Below are positions 44,811-55,309 of a DNA stretch of 64,000 bases, piece by piece; within the stretch, counting starts at the first letter, position 1, and every line of letters starts with the position of its first letter. The stretch lies in NCBI RefSeq assembly GCF_000308495.1, contig NZ_BAFU01000058.1, positions 1-64,000 on the forward strand, read 5' to 3'. Origin of the DNA: Nocardia brevicatena NBRC 12119. GTDB lineage: Bacteria > Actinomycetota > Actinomycetes > Mycobacteriales > Mycobacteriaceae. Below the pieces are notes generated by a model. That model did not search any database. It was given only the letters and a program-made list of their open reading frames with translations, and was not told the origin of the DNA. The position numbers and the translations under genes are program-made.

Positions 44811-47800
44811 GTGTTCAATCGCATCGCGATCGTGAACCGGGGAGAGGCGGCAATGCGCCTTATCCACGCTGTCCGGGATTTGGCGGCAGAGACCGCGCAA
44901 CCGATCGAAACCGTCGCGCTATATACCGACGTCGACCGGAGCGCGACGTTCGTACGAGAGGCCGATATCGCCTACGATCTCGGTCCCGCGTCCGCGCGCC
45001 CCTACCTGGACCTGAAGGCGCTCGAACGCGCTCTGGTGACGACCGGAGCCGATGCCGCCTGGGTGGGCTGGGGCTTCGTCGCGGAAGATCCCGCGTTCGC
45101 GGAGCTGTGCGAACAGATCGGGGTCACCTTCATCGGCCCGAACCCGGAGGCGATGCGCAAGCTCGGTGACAAGATCGGCGCCAAGCTCATCGCCGAGGAA
45201 GTCGGCGTGCCGGTCGCGCCCTGGAGCCGGGGCGAGGTCGAATCCGTCGGCGCCGCCCTGAGCGCCGCGGCCGAAATCGGCTACCCACTGATGCTCAAGG
45301 CGACCGCGGGTGGCGGTGGTCGCGGTATCCGGGTGATCACAGGCGAAGCCGAACTCGTCGACGCCTACGAACGTACCCGCCAGGAAGCCGCACGGGCCTT
45401 CGGCAGCGGCGTTGTCTTCCTGGAACGGCTGGTCACCGGCGCCCGCCACGTCGAGGTGCAGGTGATCGCGGACGGCCAGGGCACCGCGTGGGCGCTCGGC
45501 GTACGCGACTGTTCGGTGCAGCGGCGCAACCAGAAGATCATCGAGGAGTCGGCGTCGCCGGTGTTGAGCCCTGAGCAGGCCGCCGAACTCAAGGCGTCGG
45601 CCGAACGGCTGGCGGTCGCAGTCGGATACCGCGGCGCGGCGACCGTCGAATTCCTCTACCACCCCGGTGACCGGCTGTTCGCCTTCCTCGAGGTCAACAC
45701 CCGGTTGCAGGTTGAACACCCGATCACCGAAGCCACCACCGGTTTCGACCTGGTCCGGGCTCAGCTGCACGTGGCCTCCGGCGGCCGACTCGAGGGTGAG
45801 CCACCGGTCGAGCGTGGCCACGCCATCGAGGCGCGGCTCAACGCCGAGGATCCGGATCGCGACTTCGCGCCCGCTCCGGGCCGCATCGTGCGGCTCGACC
45901 TGCCCGCCGGGCCCGGCATCCGCGTCGATACCGGTGTCAGCGAGGGCGACACCATCCCCGCCGATTTCGACTCCATGATCGCCAAGATCATCGCCTACGG
46001 CCGCAACCGTGAGGAGGCGCTGGGCCGGCTGCGGCGCGCGATGGTGCAGACCCGGGTGGTCATCGAGGGCGGCGCGACCAACAAGAGCTTCGTGCTCGAC
46101 CTGCTCGACCAGCCCGAGGTGGTCGACGCCACCGCGGACACCGGCTGGATCGACCGGGTGCGCGGTGAGGGCCGTCTCGTATCGCACCGGCACTCCGCCG
46201 TCGCGGTGGCCGCCGCCGCCATCGACGCCTACGAGGAGGAGGAGCGGGTCGAGCGGGACCGGCTGCTGTCCACGGCGGCCGGCGGACGCCCGCAGGTCCA
46301 GCATCAGAGCGGGCGGCCGCACGACCTCAAGCTGCGCGGTGTCGGCTACCGGGTGCGGGTCGCGCGCGTCGGTGCGCACCGGTTCCGGGTCGGTATCGAG
46401 TCGGGCGGGGATCTGCGCACCGCCGACGTCGACCTGGAACGCTTCGACCACCACACCGGGCAGATCGTGGTCAACGGCACCCGGTACCGCCTCACCACCG
46501 GCACGCACGGACCGATCCACCTGATCGACGTCGACGGGGTGACGCACCGGATCAGCCGGGACGAGGGCGGTGTCGTCCGCTCCCCCGCGCCCGCGCTGGT
46601 CGTCGCCACACCGCTGGAGGTCGGCGCCGAGGTCGAGGCGGGCGCGCCCGTGCTGGTGCTGGAGAGCATGAAGATGGAAACGGTGCTGCGCGCGCCGTTC
46701 CGCGCCCGGTTGAAGGAGTGCACGGTTTCCGTCGGCACCCAGGTGGAGACCGGCGCGCCGCTGCTGCGGTTGGAGCCGCTCGCCGAGGACGGCGAGGAGG
46801 CCGACAGCGCGGCCGTGGAGACGGTCGAGTTGGACCTTCCGGTCGAGCCCGCACCCTCTCGGCCGCATGAGCGGGTGGCCCGCGGACTGCAGGACCTGCG
46901 CAGCCTACTGCTCGGCTACGACGTCGACCCGCACGACGACCGCCGCGTGCTCGGCGACTACCTCACCGCGCGCCGGGAGGCCGTGGCGGACAACCGCAGG
47001 CCGCTGGCCGAGGAGGTCGAACTCGTACAGGTATTCGCCGACCTCGCCGAGCTGAGCCACAACCGCTCGTGGGACGAGGACGGCAGTGGCCAGAGCCATG
47101 TGCACAGCGCCCGCGAGTACTTCCACACCTATATGCGGAGTCTCGACGTCGAGCGGGCCGGGCTGCCGGAGTCGTATCAGGCCAAGCTCGCCAAGGCACT
47201 CGGGTACTACGGTGTCACAGAGCTGGAACGCACACCTGACCTCGAGGCCGCGGTCTTCCGAATCTTCCTCGCCCAGCAACGGCCATCCGACACCGTCGAG
47301 GTCATCACCACGCTGCTGCGCGAGTGGCTGCGGGAGCCGATGCCGGAGCGGGCGTTGCGCGAGCCCGTCGGCCTGGCGCTGGAGCGGCTGGTCGGCGCGA
47401 CGCAGGTGCGTTTCCCGGTGATCGCCGACCTCGCCCGCGGCCTGGTGTATGCCTGGTACGGCCAGCCGCTGCTGCGGCGCAACCGCGCCGAGGTGTACAC
47501 CACCGTCCGCAGGCGCCTGCGTCATCTGGACACGCACCCGGACAGCGCCGACCGCGCCGACCACATCGCCGAGATGGTGCGCAGCACCGAGCCGCTGGTG
47601 CGGTTGCTCGGCCAGCGTCTGGTGCGCGGCAGCGCGGACAACACCGTCATGTTGGAGGTGCTCACCCGCCGCTACTACGGCAACAAGGGACTCACCGGCG
47701 TCCGCACCGAGCAGGCGGGCGGCTGCACCTTCGTGATCGCCGAACGCAAGGGCACGAGCCTGGTCTCGGCTGTGGTGCGGTTCGACGCCCTCGACACCGC

Positions 47801-50291
47801 GCTGCGCGGTCTCGCCGAGTTGGCCGGCGGCGCCGCGTCCATCGAGGCCGATATCTACCTCATCTGGGAAAAGCAGCCCGAGGACTTCGATGCGATGGCC
47901 GCCGCGCTGCAGGAGGTCCTCGCCGCGCGACCCATGCCGAACCAGGTGCACCGGATCACCACTACCGTGGCCGGGAGCAATGGCGCGGTGATGCACCATC
48001 ACTTCACGTTCCGCCCGTCGGCCACCGGCATGGCCGAGGAACGGCTGATCCGCGGCCTGCACCCGTACATCGCGCAGCGGATGCAGATCGAGCGACTGCG
48101 CAAGTTCGACCTCACCCGGCAGCCGTCCTCGGACGAGGAGGTCTATCTCTTCCGCTGCGTGGCGAAGGAGAACCCGGCCGACGAGCGCCTCGTCGCGTTC
48201 GCGCAGGTGCGTGACCTGACCGCGCTGCGCGACCACGACGGCCGGTTGCTCGCACTGCCGACGGCGGAGAACACCATCGCCGCCTGCCTGGATTCGATTC
48301 GCCGGGCGCGGTCGCTACGCTCCTCGGCCGCGCGGTACCAGACGAACCGCATCGTGATGTACATCTGGCCGCCGGTCGAACTCACCCGGGCGGAGTTCGA
48401 CACCATCGTCGAACGCATCCAGCCGATCACCGCGGGCGCCGGTCTGGAGGAGATCCTGATCATCGCCCGGCACCGCTCCGAGCGGACCGGTGAACTGGTC
48501 AAGCGCGCGGTGCGGATCGGCTTCGAGGCCACCGGCACCACGGTGACCATCGGCGAACGCACCGCCGATCCGATCGAGCCGCTGGACGAGTACCGGCAAA
48601 AGGTGCTGCGCGCCGCGAGCCGCAACACCGTCTACCCGTACGAACTCACCGGCCTGCTCGGCGAGTTCACCGAGTACGACCTCGACGTCGAGCACGCCCT
48701 GGTGCCGGTCGACCGGCCCAAGGGGTACAACACGGCAGCGATCGTCGCCGGTGTGGTCACCACGCCGACCCAGCAGCATCCGGAGGGTGTCACCCGGGTG
48801 GTGCTGCTCGGCGATCCGACCAAATCGCTGGGCGCGCTGTCGGAACCGGAGTGCCGCCGCGTGATCGCCGCCCTGGACCTGGCCGACCGGATGCGGGTCC
48901 CGCTGGAGTGGTACGCATTGTCCTCCGGCGCCCGGATCTCGATGAAGTCCGGTACCGAGAACATGGACTGGGTGGCCGCCGCGCTCAAGCGGATCGTCGA
49001 GTTCACCCAGGACGGCGGCGAGATCAATATCGTCGTCGCGGGCATCAATGTCGGCGCGCAGCCGTACTGGAATGCCGAGGCGACGATGCTCATGCACACC
49101 AAGGGCATCCTGGTGATGATCCCGGATTCGGCGATGGTGCTCACCGGCAAGCAGTCGCTGGACTTCTCCGGCGGCGTCTCGGCCGAGGACAACTTCGGCA
49201 TCGGTGGCTACGACCGGGTGATGGGCCCGAACGGTCAGGCGCAGTACTGGGCGCCGAACCTCACCGCCGCGCGGGACGTGCTGATGTCGCACTACGAGCA
49301 CACCTACGTGGCGCCCGGTGAGCAGGCACCGCGCCGGTCGCACACCAGCGATCCGGTCGATCGTGATGTCTCCGATTTCCCGCATGTCTCGGCGGACAGC
49401 GATTTCACCACCGTCGGTGAGATCTTCTCCGCCACCGCCAACCCGGATCGCAAGAAGCCCTTCGATATCCGGGCCGTGATGCGGGCCCTCGCCGATCAGG
49501 ACCACCCGGTACTGGAACGTTGGGCGGGCATGGCCGACGCCGAGACCGCCGTGGTGCAGGACGCACGGCTCGGCGGTATCCCGGTGTGTCTGCTCGGCAT
49601 CGAGTCCCGGAGTGTGCCGAGGCGCGGCTTCACGGCCAGCGACGGCCCCGACACCTACACCGCGGGCACGCTGTTCCCGCTGTCGTCGAAGAAGGCCGCT
49701 CGGGCGATCAACGCGGCCAGCGGCAATCGGCCCCTGGTCGTGCTGGCGAACCTGTCCGGCTTCGACGGCTCACCGGAGTCGATGCGGAAGCTGCAGTTGG
49801 AGTACGGCGCCGAGATCGGCCGTGCCATCGTGAACTTCCGCGGTCCCATCGTGTTCTGCGTGATCTCTCGGTACCACGGCGGTGCGTTCGTGGTGTTCTC
49901 GAAGGCGCTGAACCCGAATATGACCGTGCTCGCGTTGGAAGGCTCGTTCGCCTCGGTACTCGGTGGCGCCCCGGCCGCCGCGGTGGTGTTCGCCGGCGAG
50001 GTCAACAGCCGTACCGCGGCCGACCCTCGGGTACGGGAACTGGAGGCACGTGCCGCGAGCGCGACCGGCACCGGCCGTGCGGCCCTGACCGCGGAACTCG
50101 ACGAGATCCGGTCGTCGGTCCGCGCGGAAAAGCTCGGTGAGGTGGCCGCGGAATTCGACCGCGTGCACAATATCCAGCGCGCTGTCGAGGTCGGTTCGGT
50201 CGACGCCATCATTCGCCCCGCCGAACTCCGTCCCCGCATCATCGAGGCCATCGAAGCACGCCTGGTCGACCGGCCCGTCCGGACGTCGTGA
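44811..50291 (+). CDS. Single-chain long-chain acyl-CoA carboxylase (BC-BCCP-CT)
   Basis: This 1826-aa multidomain enzyme carboxylates acyl-CoA. Residues 1-450 are biotin carboxylase: IAIVNRGEAAMRLIHAVRDL, the ATP-grasp glycine loop TAGGGGRGI near 161, EVNTRLQVEHPITE. The biotin carrier motif VLESMKMETVL places biotinyl-Lys near 621. A long central linker follows. The carboxyltransferase halves occupy about 1250-1826, with NLSGFDGSPESMRKLQLEYG and SRYHGGAFVVFSKALNPNM as CoA/biotin-site blocks. The architecture matches the LCC family described from Mycobacterium avium subsp. paratuberculosis, in which one polypeptide forms a homohexamer accepting long- and short-chain acyl-CoAs. GTG 44811 is set by the strong ribosome site and the VFNRIAIVNRGE start. 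It likely serves mycolate or lipid precursor supply. Confidence 0.93.
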   Translation: MFNRIAIVNRGEAAMRLIHAVRDLAAETAQPIETVALYTDVDRSATFVREADIAYDLGPASARPYLDLKALERALVTTGADAAWVGWGFVAEDPAFAELCEQIGVTFIGPNPEAMRKLGDKIGAKLIAEEVGVPVAPWSRGEVESVGAALSAAAEIGYPLMLKATAGGGGRGIRVITGEAELVDAYERTRQEAARAFGSGVVFLERLVTGARHVEVQVIADGQGTAWALGVRDCSVQRRNQKIIEESASPVLSPEQAAELKASAERLAVAVGYRGAATVEFLYHPGDRLFAFLEVNTRLQVEHPITEATTGFDLVRAQLHVASGGRLEGEPPVERGHAIEARLNAEDPDRDFAPAPGRIVRLDLPAGPGIRVDTGVSEGDTIPADFDSMIAKIIAYGRNREEALGRLRRAMVQTRVVIEGGATNKSFVLDLLDQPEVVDATADTGWIDRVRGEGRLVSHRHSAVAVAAAAIDAYEEEERVERDRLLSTAAGGRPQVQHQSGRPHDLKLRGVGYRVRVARVGAHRFRVGIESGGDLRTADVDLERFDHHTGQIVVNGTRYRLTTGTHGPIHLIDVDGVTHRISRDEGGVVRSPAPALVVATPLEVGAEVEAGAPVLVLESMKMETVLRAPFRARLKECTVSVGTQVETGAPLLRLEPLAEDGEEADSAAVETVELDLPVEPAPSRPHERVARGLQDLRSLLLGYDVDPHDDRRVLGDYLTARREAVADNRRPLAEEVELVQVFADLAELSHNRSWDEDGSGQSHVHSAREYFHTYMRSLDVERAGLPESYQAKLAKALGYYGVTELERTPDLEAAVFRIFLAQQRPSDTVEVITTLLREWLREPMPERALREPVGLALERLVGATQVRFPVIADLARGLVYAWYGQPLLRRNRAEVYTTVRRRLRHLDTHPDSADRADHIAEMVRSTEPLVRLLGQRLVRGSADNTVMLEVLTRRYYGNKGLTGVRTEQAGGCTFVIAERKGTSLVSAVVRFDALDTALRGLAELAGGAASIEADIYLIWEKQPEDFDAMAAALQEVLAARPMPNQVHRITTTVAGSNGAVMHHHFTFRPSATGMAEERLIRGLHPYIAQRMQIERLRKFDLTRQPSSDEEVYLFRCVAKENPADERLVAFAQVRDLTALRDHDGRLLALPTAENTIAACLDSIRRARSLRSSAARYQTNRIVMYIWPPVELTRAEFDTIVERIQPITAGAGLEEILIIARHRSERTGELVKRAVRIGFEATGTTVTIGERTADPIEPLDEYRQKVLRAASRNTVYPYELTGLLGEFTEYDLDVEHALVPVDRPKGYNTAAIVAGVVTTPTQQHPEGVTRVVLLGDPTKSLGALSEPECRRVIAALDLADRMRVPLEWYALSSGARISMKSGTENMDWVAAALKRIVEFTQDGGEINIVVAGINVGAQPYWNAEATMLMHTKGILVMIPDSAMVLTGKQSLDFSGGVSAEDNFGIGGYDRVMGPNGQAQYWAPNLTAARDVLMSHYEHTYVAPGEQAPRRSHTSDPVDRDVSDFPHVSADSDFTTVGEIFSATANPDRKKPFDIRAVMRALADQDHPVLERWAGMADAETAVVQDARLGGIPVCLLGIESRSVPRRGFTASDGPDTYTAGTLFPLSSKKAARAINAASGNRPLVVLANLSGFDGSPESMRKLQLEYGAEIGRAIVNFRGPIVFCVISRYHGGAFVVFSKALNPNMTVLALEGSFASVLGGAPAAAVVFAGEVNSRTAADPRVRELEARAASATGTGRAALTAELDEIRSSVRAEKLGEVAAEFDRVHNIQRAVEVGSVDAIIRPAELRPRIIEAIEARLVDRPVRTS

Positions 50292-50326
50292 TCGAATATG
50301 CACGTCCATAAACGCCGACCACCGTG

Positions 50327-50375
50327 ATCGAATCGGCGCCGCGCTCGGACATCCGATACCGCGGCGCCGTTCGAT
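50327..50375 (+). terminator. Carboxylase terminator hairpin
   Basis: A 16-pair stem (50327-50343 with 50360-50375, one bulged T) has a perfect CGGCGCCGCG/CGCGGCGCCG core and a 16-base loop, 35 bases past the carboxylase stop. Confidence 0.75.
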
Positions 50376-50846
50376 GTCGTCGAGACCGTGGCGTCCGGTG
50401 ACGGGACTCGTGGCGGCTCGGCCGCTTCGACGAGTTTCGCTCCCGGCGACCGCGGTCTCGCCAAGGTCGTCCGGATAGGGACACCGAACCCCTGCGCTGC
50501 CTTTACCATCCGACTGCCCGGCGCTCGAAGAACACCCACCGGCCGGCCACTCCCGGTTTCTCGGGTCAGTGCGGCCGACGGCCGGTGACGGTCGCGTATA
50601 TCTCGGCGAGGTTGCCGTCCGTGCCGGTGGTGCGCCAGGCGATGAAGCCGTCCGAGTGGGCCGGCAGCGCACCTTCGCCGAAGGTACCGCCTGCTCACTG
50701 GGGTCGAGGCGACGGCGAACCCTCGGCGGTGACGGGACCGCGGTCGCCGAGGCTCCTCAACCGGCGAATCGGGCGAAGGTGTCGAGGATGGCGGTTCGCG
50801 ACCATGGACGAGGTAGATGGCCGCCGGCTCGCCGACAGGATCGGAC
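50376..50846. other. Convergent spacer between carboxylase and hydrogenase operon
   Basis: This 471-base spacer receives the ends of two large transcription units. No gene was recognised and no clear terminator for the hydrogenase operon was found. Short open frames lack ribosome sites. Confidence 0.4.
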
Positions 50847-51584
50847 TCACTCGACGCGCGGCGACGGTGGAGGCGCGGCGCGGGCGAGCCTGCGGTTGGT
50901 GAGGTCCAACTGGCGGCCCGTACTTTCCGTCAATGCGCGTACCTGTGTGGAGTCGAGGCGGGCGCACAGGTGGTTCCAGTGGATGGCGACCGTATCGCCC
51001 GGGGCCGCGTCGGGGACCGCCGAGTACCCGTCGATCCATACCGGGACACGCCGGGCGCGGGGCTCGGTCAGGCGCAGTTGTCGGCCATCCCATCCGAGAC
51101 GGCGACACTCGATGACCAGGTCATCGTCCTGCCTGGTGAGCACCCTCCCCCAGCTGATCCGGCAGTCGTCGAGCACTCGCATCGGGATATCGACCGTCGT
51201 ACTGCCGAGCAGCCGGGACCACGGGTAGACACCGAAGACGTGGAAACAGTGGTTCGGCGCCGCTTCGTCGGCGATATCCGCGCGCAGATGCTGCCAGTAG
51301 CGACCTGCCACCGGCGCGATCACCTCCAGTAGCTCGGCCGCGAACTCTCCGGCGTCCAGGCGGGCGCCGATACCGCCCCCGAGCCAATACGACGCCACGA
51401 GGCGGTGGTCGAGCGGATCCGCTATCCCGGTCATCCGCGCCATCACCTCGAGATAGGGCCAGGCCCCGGTGAACCCGCGCGCCAATGCCCGCACATCCGC
51501 ACTCGAGCCCTCACGCAGCGCCGCCGCGTCCTCCGGTCCGCAGTAGCCGAGGTGATTGGGCGCGTAGGCGAATCGGGAGAACAT
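50847..51584 (-). CDS. Hydrogenase-associated protein, DUF6390-like
   Basis: The 245-aa protein starts FSRFAYAPNHLGYCGPEDAA and contains AWPYLEVMARMTGIADPLDH, FHVFGVYPWSRLLGST and VLDDCRISWGRVL. I believe it corresponds to the DUF6390 family seen at the ends of actinobacterial [NiFe] hydrogenase loci; its function is unknown. The GYCGP and NHCFHVFGVYPW blocks give a few conserved Cys and His that could bind metal. ATG 51584 has GGGGAACGGAG upstream. A longer frame overlaps the nickel permease and is not native. It is the last gene of the operon, 44 bases after nicT, and may assist assembly or processing. Confidence 0.7.
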   Translation of the reverse strand: MFSRFAYAPNHLGYCGPEDAAALREGSSADVRALARGFTGAWPYLEVMARMTGIADPLDHRLVASYWLGGGIGARLDAGEFAAELLEVIAPVAGRYWQHLRADIADEAAPNHCFHVFGVYPWSRLLGSTTVDIPMRVLDDCRISWGRVLTRQDDDLVIECRRLGWDGRQLRLTEPRARRVPVWIDGYSAVPDAAPGDTVAIHWNHLCARLDSTQVRALTESTGRQLDLTNRRLARAAPPPSPRVE

Positions 51585-51628
51585 CTCCGTTCCCCTGGTG
51601 TCGCCTCGATTCTCGCGCGCCACGGCTC

Positions 51629-52732
51629 TCATTCCACCGGAAGCCGGGACCGCCATCGACGCTCGACATCGCCGAAGCGCCACACCGCGATCGCTGTCGC
51701 CCAGGTGAGTACGAACAGTCCGACGATGATGAACCCCATCGCGCCGAGGTCGAGGTTTCCGACCCACGCCATCGGACCCGATGTCACCTCCAGCTTCTCG
51801 GTCAGGATCGAGATGATCTCCTGTGCGCCGATGAGCAGCGCCACCGCGACCGAGAGACCGGTGACCACAATGTTGTAGTAGATCGTGCGAAGGGGGCCGG
51901 CGAACGCCCAGCCGTAGGCGAAGTTCATGAAGGTGCCGTCCAGCGCGTCGAACAGCGACATGCCCGCCGAGAACAGCACGGGCAGCACCAGGATCGCGTA
52001 CCACGGCAGATTCGTGGCGGCCGCCCCGCCCGCGATCACCAGCAGCCCCACCTCGGTGACGGTGTCGAATCCGAGGCCGAACAGCAGTCCGACCGGATAC
52101 ATCTGCCATGGTTTGCGCACGGCCCGCATCAACGGCCCGAAGATCCGGTTCAGCGCACCACGGTTGTCGAGCCGCTGTTCGAGCTCCGCCTCGTCGTAGC
52201 CGCCGTGCCGCATTCCGCGAAACACCCGCCAGATCCCCATCAGCGATACCAGGTTCAGCAACCCGATCAGGATCAGGAACGTGCCCGAGACACCGGTGCC
52301 GAAAACCCCGGTCCACCGCTGCAACCGGGAATCCTCGTCCTGCAGATTCGCCGCCAGCGTCTTCACCCCCGCCGCGAGCAGGGCGACGAGCACGAACACG
52401 ATGGTGGAGTGTCCGAGGGAGAACCAGAACCCGACCGACATGGGTTTCTGGTCATCGGCCACGAGTTTGCGCGTCGTGTTATCGATGGCGGCGATATGGT
52501 CGGCGTCGAAGGCATGCCGCATGCCGAGGGTGTAGGCGGTGATTCCGAGGCCGACGCCGAACACCGCGCCGTCGACGATGTAGTGGCCGGGAACAACGAC
52601 GAACAGCAGCACGCCGAAGCCGATCAGATGCAGTGCGACAACCGCGAGCGCCATTCCGGCCACACTGCGCCGCTGGCGGGCGTCCAGGCCCCACCATCTG
52701 CCACGTATCGTCGATACCGATACCCCCGCCAT
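51629..52732 (-). CDS. Nickel/cobalt permease, NiCoT family
   Basis: The 367-aa permease has the NiCoT signature RHAFDADHIAAIDN (the HX4DH metal-selectivity motif in helix 2), then GFWFSLGHSTIVF and LLFGLGFDTVTEV, all three family motifs intact. Eight helices are predicted. It imports Ni2+ (or Co2+) across the cytoplasmic membrane. In an operon with hypE/D/C/F and a [NiFe] hydrogenase the obvious role is nickel supply to the active site. ATG 52732 lies 47 bases from the hypE stop. The 5' part overlaps no other gene. Confidence 0.95.
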   Translation of the reverse strand: MAGVSVSTIRGRWWGLDARQRRSVAGMALAVVALHLIGFGVLLFVVVPGHYIVDGAVFGVGLGITAYTLGMRHAFDADHIAAIDNTTRKLVADDQKPMSVGFWFSLGHSTIVFVLVALLAAGVKTLAANLQDEDSRLQRWTGVFGTGVSGTFLILIGLLNLVSLMGIWRVFRGMRHGGYDEAELEQRLDNRGALNRIFGPLMRAVRKPWQMYPVGLLFGLGFDTVTEVGLLVIAGGAAATNLPWYAILVLPVLFSAGMSLFDALDGTFMNFAYGWAFAGPLRTIYYNIVVTGLSVAVALLIGAQEIISILTEKLEVTSGPMAWVGNLDLGAMGFIIVGLFVLTWATAIAVWRFGDVERRWRSRLPVE

Positions 52733-52779
52733 CGGTCACCTCGTCTTCTGTGCATCGGCGCGCCGGAAGTCGCGTCACA

Positions 52780-53854
52780 TCAACAAATCCGTGGCAGTTG
52801 CTCACCTGCGGGCAAGTCCACCACCCGAGTGCCACCGAGGCTCGTGCGCGCCACCACCATGCCCGGATGCTCCTCCACACATTCGCCGATGACCTCCGCA
52901 CGGGTACCGAGCGGATGTGCCCGCATCGCCGCCAGCACCCGGTCCGCGTCCCGCGGCGCCACGAACGCGATGAGCTTGCCCTCGTTGGCGACATACATCG
53001 GATCGAGACCGAGCAGTCCGCAGGCGTCGCGCACGGCGGCGGGCACCGGCAGCTTCGTCTCCTCCAGTGTGACACCGACATTCGCGGCTCGGGCGATTTC
53101 GTTCAATGTCGCCGCCACACCCCCTCGGGTCGGATCGCGCATCATGTGCACATCGGCCCCCGTGGCGAGCATCGCCGCGACCAATCCATGCAAGGGCGCG
53201 GTGTCGCTGGACACCGTCGTACCGAACTCCAGGCCCTCCCGGCAGCTCATCACCGCGATACCGTGCACGCCGATCTCCCCACTGACCAGCACCACATCAC
53301 CGGGCCGCACCCGCTGCGGCCGGATATCGACGCCGGGGTCGATAATTCCGATACCGGTCGTGTTGATGAATATTCCGTCGCCGTGGCCGGCATCGACCAC
53401 TTTGGTGTCGCCGGTCACGAGGGTGACACCCGCGCCGAGTGCGGCGGTGCCCACCGCCTGCGCGACGCGTGCGATCTCGGCGAGCGCGGTGCCCTCCTCC
53501 AGGATGAACGCGGTCGACAGCACCAGCGGACGCGCGCCTGCCACGGCCAGATCGTTGACGGTGCCGTTGACCGCGAGTTCGCCGATGGTGCCGCCGGGGA
53601 ACACGATCGGCTTCACCACGAACGAATCGGTGGAGAACGCCAGCCGGTTGTCGCCGACGGCGATCACCGCCGAATCGCCCATATCGGCGTCAGCGGCCGC
53701 TCCGAAGGCGGGGAGGAACAGGTGCTCGATCAGTTCACCCGACATCGCCCCGCCGCCGCCGTGGCCCATCACGATATTCGGCGCGTCCCGCAGGGGCATC
53801 GGGCACACCCACCCGTCGATGTCGATCGTCGCGGGTGTCGCCACCTCGAGGTCC

Positions 53855-53862
<8 letters not shown>
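52780..53862 (-). CDS. hypE: Hydrogenase maturation factor HypE
   Basis: The 360-aa protein dehydrates the thiocarbamate formed by HypF on its own C-terminal Cys to a thiocyanate, using ATP, giving the cyanide ligand of the NiFe site. It ends with the required PRIC tetrapeptide carrying that Cys. The AIR-synthase-like fold shows [40 protein letters not shown] and [23 protein letters not shown] 53862 overlaps the hypD end by 8 bases. With hypD, hypC and hypF it completes cyanide synthesis and transfer within this operon. Confidence 0.97.
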
Positions 53863-54963
<1,101 letters not shown>

Positions 54964-54967
<4 letters not shown>

Positions 54968-55290
54968 GGTGTGCCCTCCGGGTCCTCGTTCCGCCGCGCG
55001 GTATCCGGGTTCTCCAGGCCCGCCTGGCGGGCCGCAGTGGCGAAGCCGTCCCCGAACTCCTCGTTCAGCACCCCGAGATGTTCGAATTCGGCCAGGGTCT
55101 TCAGCGCGGACTCCTCGTCCAGGCGCTGGATCGCGAACCCGACATGGACGACCACGTAGTCGCCGATCGCCACATCCGGGATGTACTGCAGACATACGTC
55201 CTTGTGCACGCCACCGAAGTCGACGACCGACATCAGTGTGCCATCGCGTTCGTGCAGGTCGATCACCTTTCCGGGAACCGCCAGGCACAT
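54964..55290 (-). CDS. hypC: Hydrogenase maturation chaperone HypC (copy 1)
   Basis: The 108-aa protein begins [20 protein letters not shown], where the N-terminal Cys after Met is the iron-unit ligand of HypC. The beta-barrel half [33 protein letters not shown] follows. The C-terminal tail ([20 protein letters not shown]) is longer than in classical HypC (about 75-90 aa). ATG 55290 follows AAGGAGAAG. It overlaps hypD, its partner in the scaffold complex. A second HypC homologue lies on the other side of hypF. Confidence 0.95.
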
Positions 55291-55309
55291 ATTCGCTTCT
55301 CCTTTCCGC

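Noticed and set aside
44919-46868. Minus-strand 649-codon frame opposite the carboxylase
   Set aside because: It is an antisense shadow of the biotin carboxylase domain; no family resemblance.
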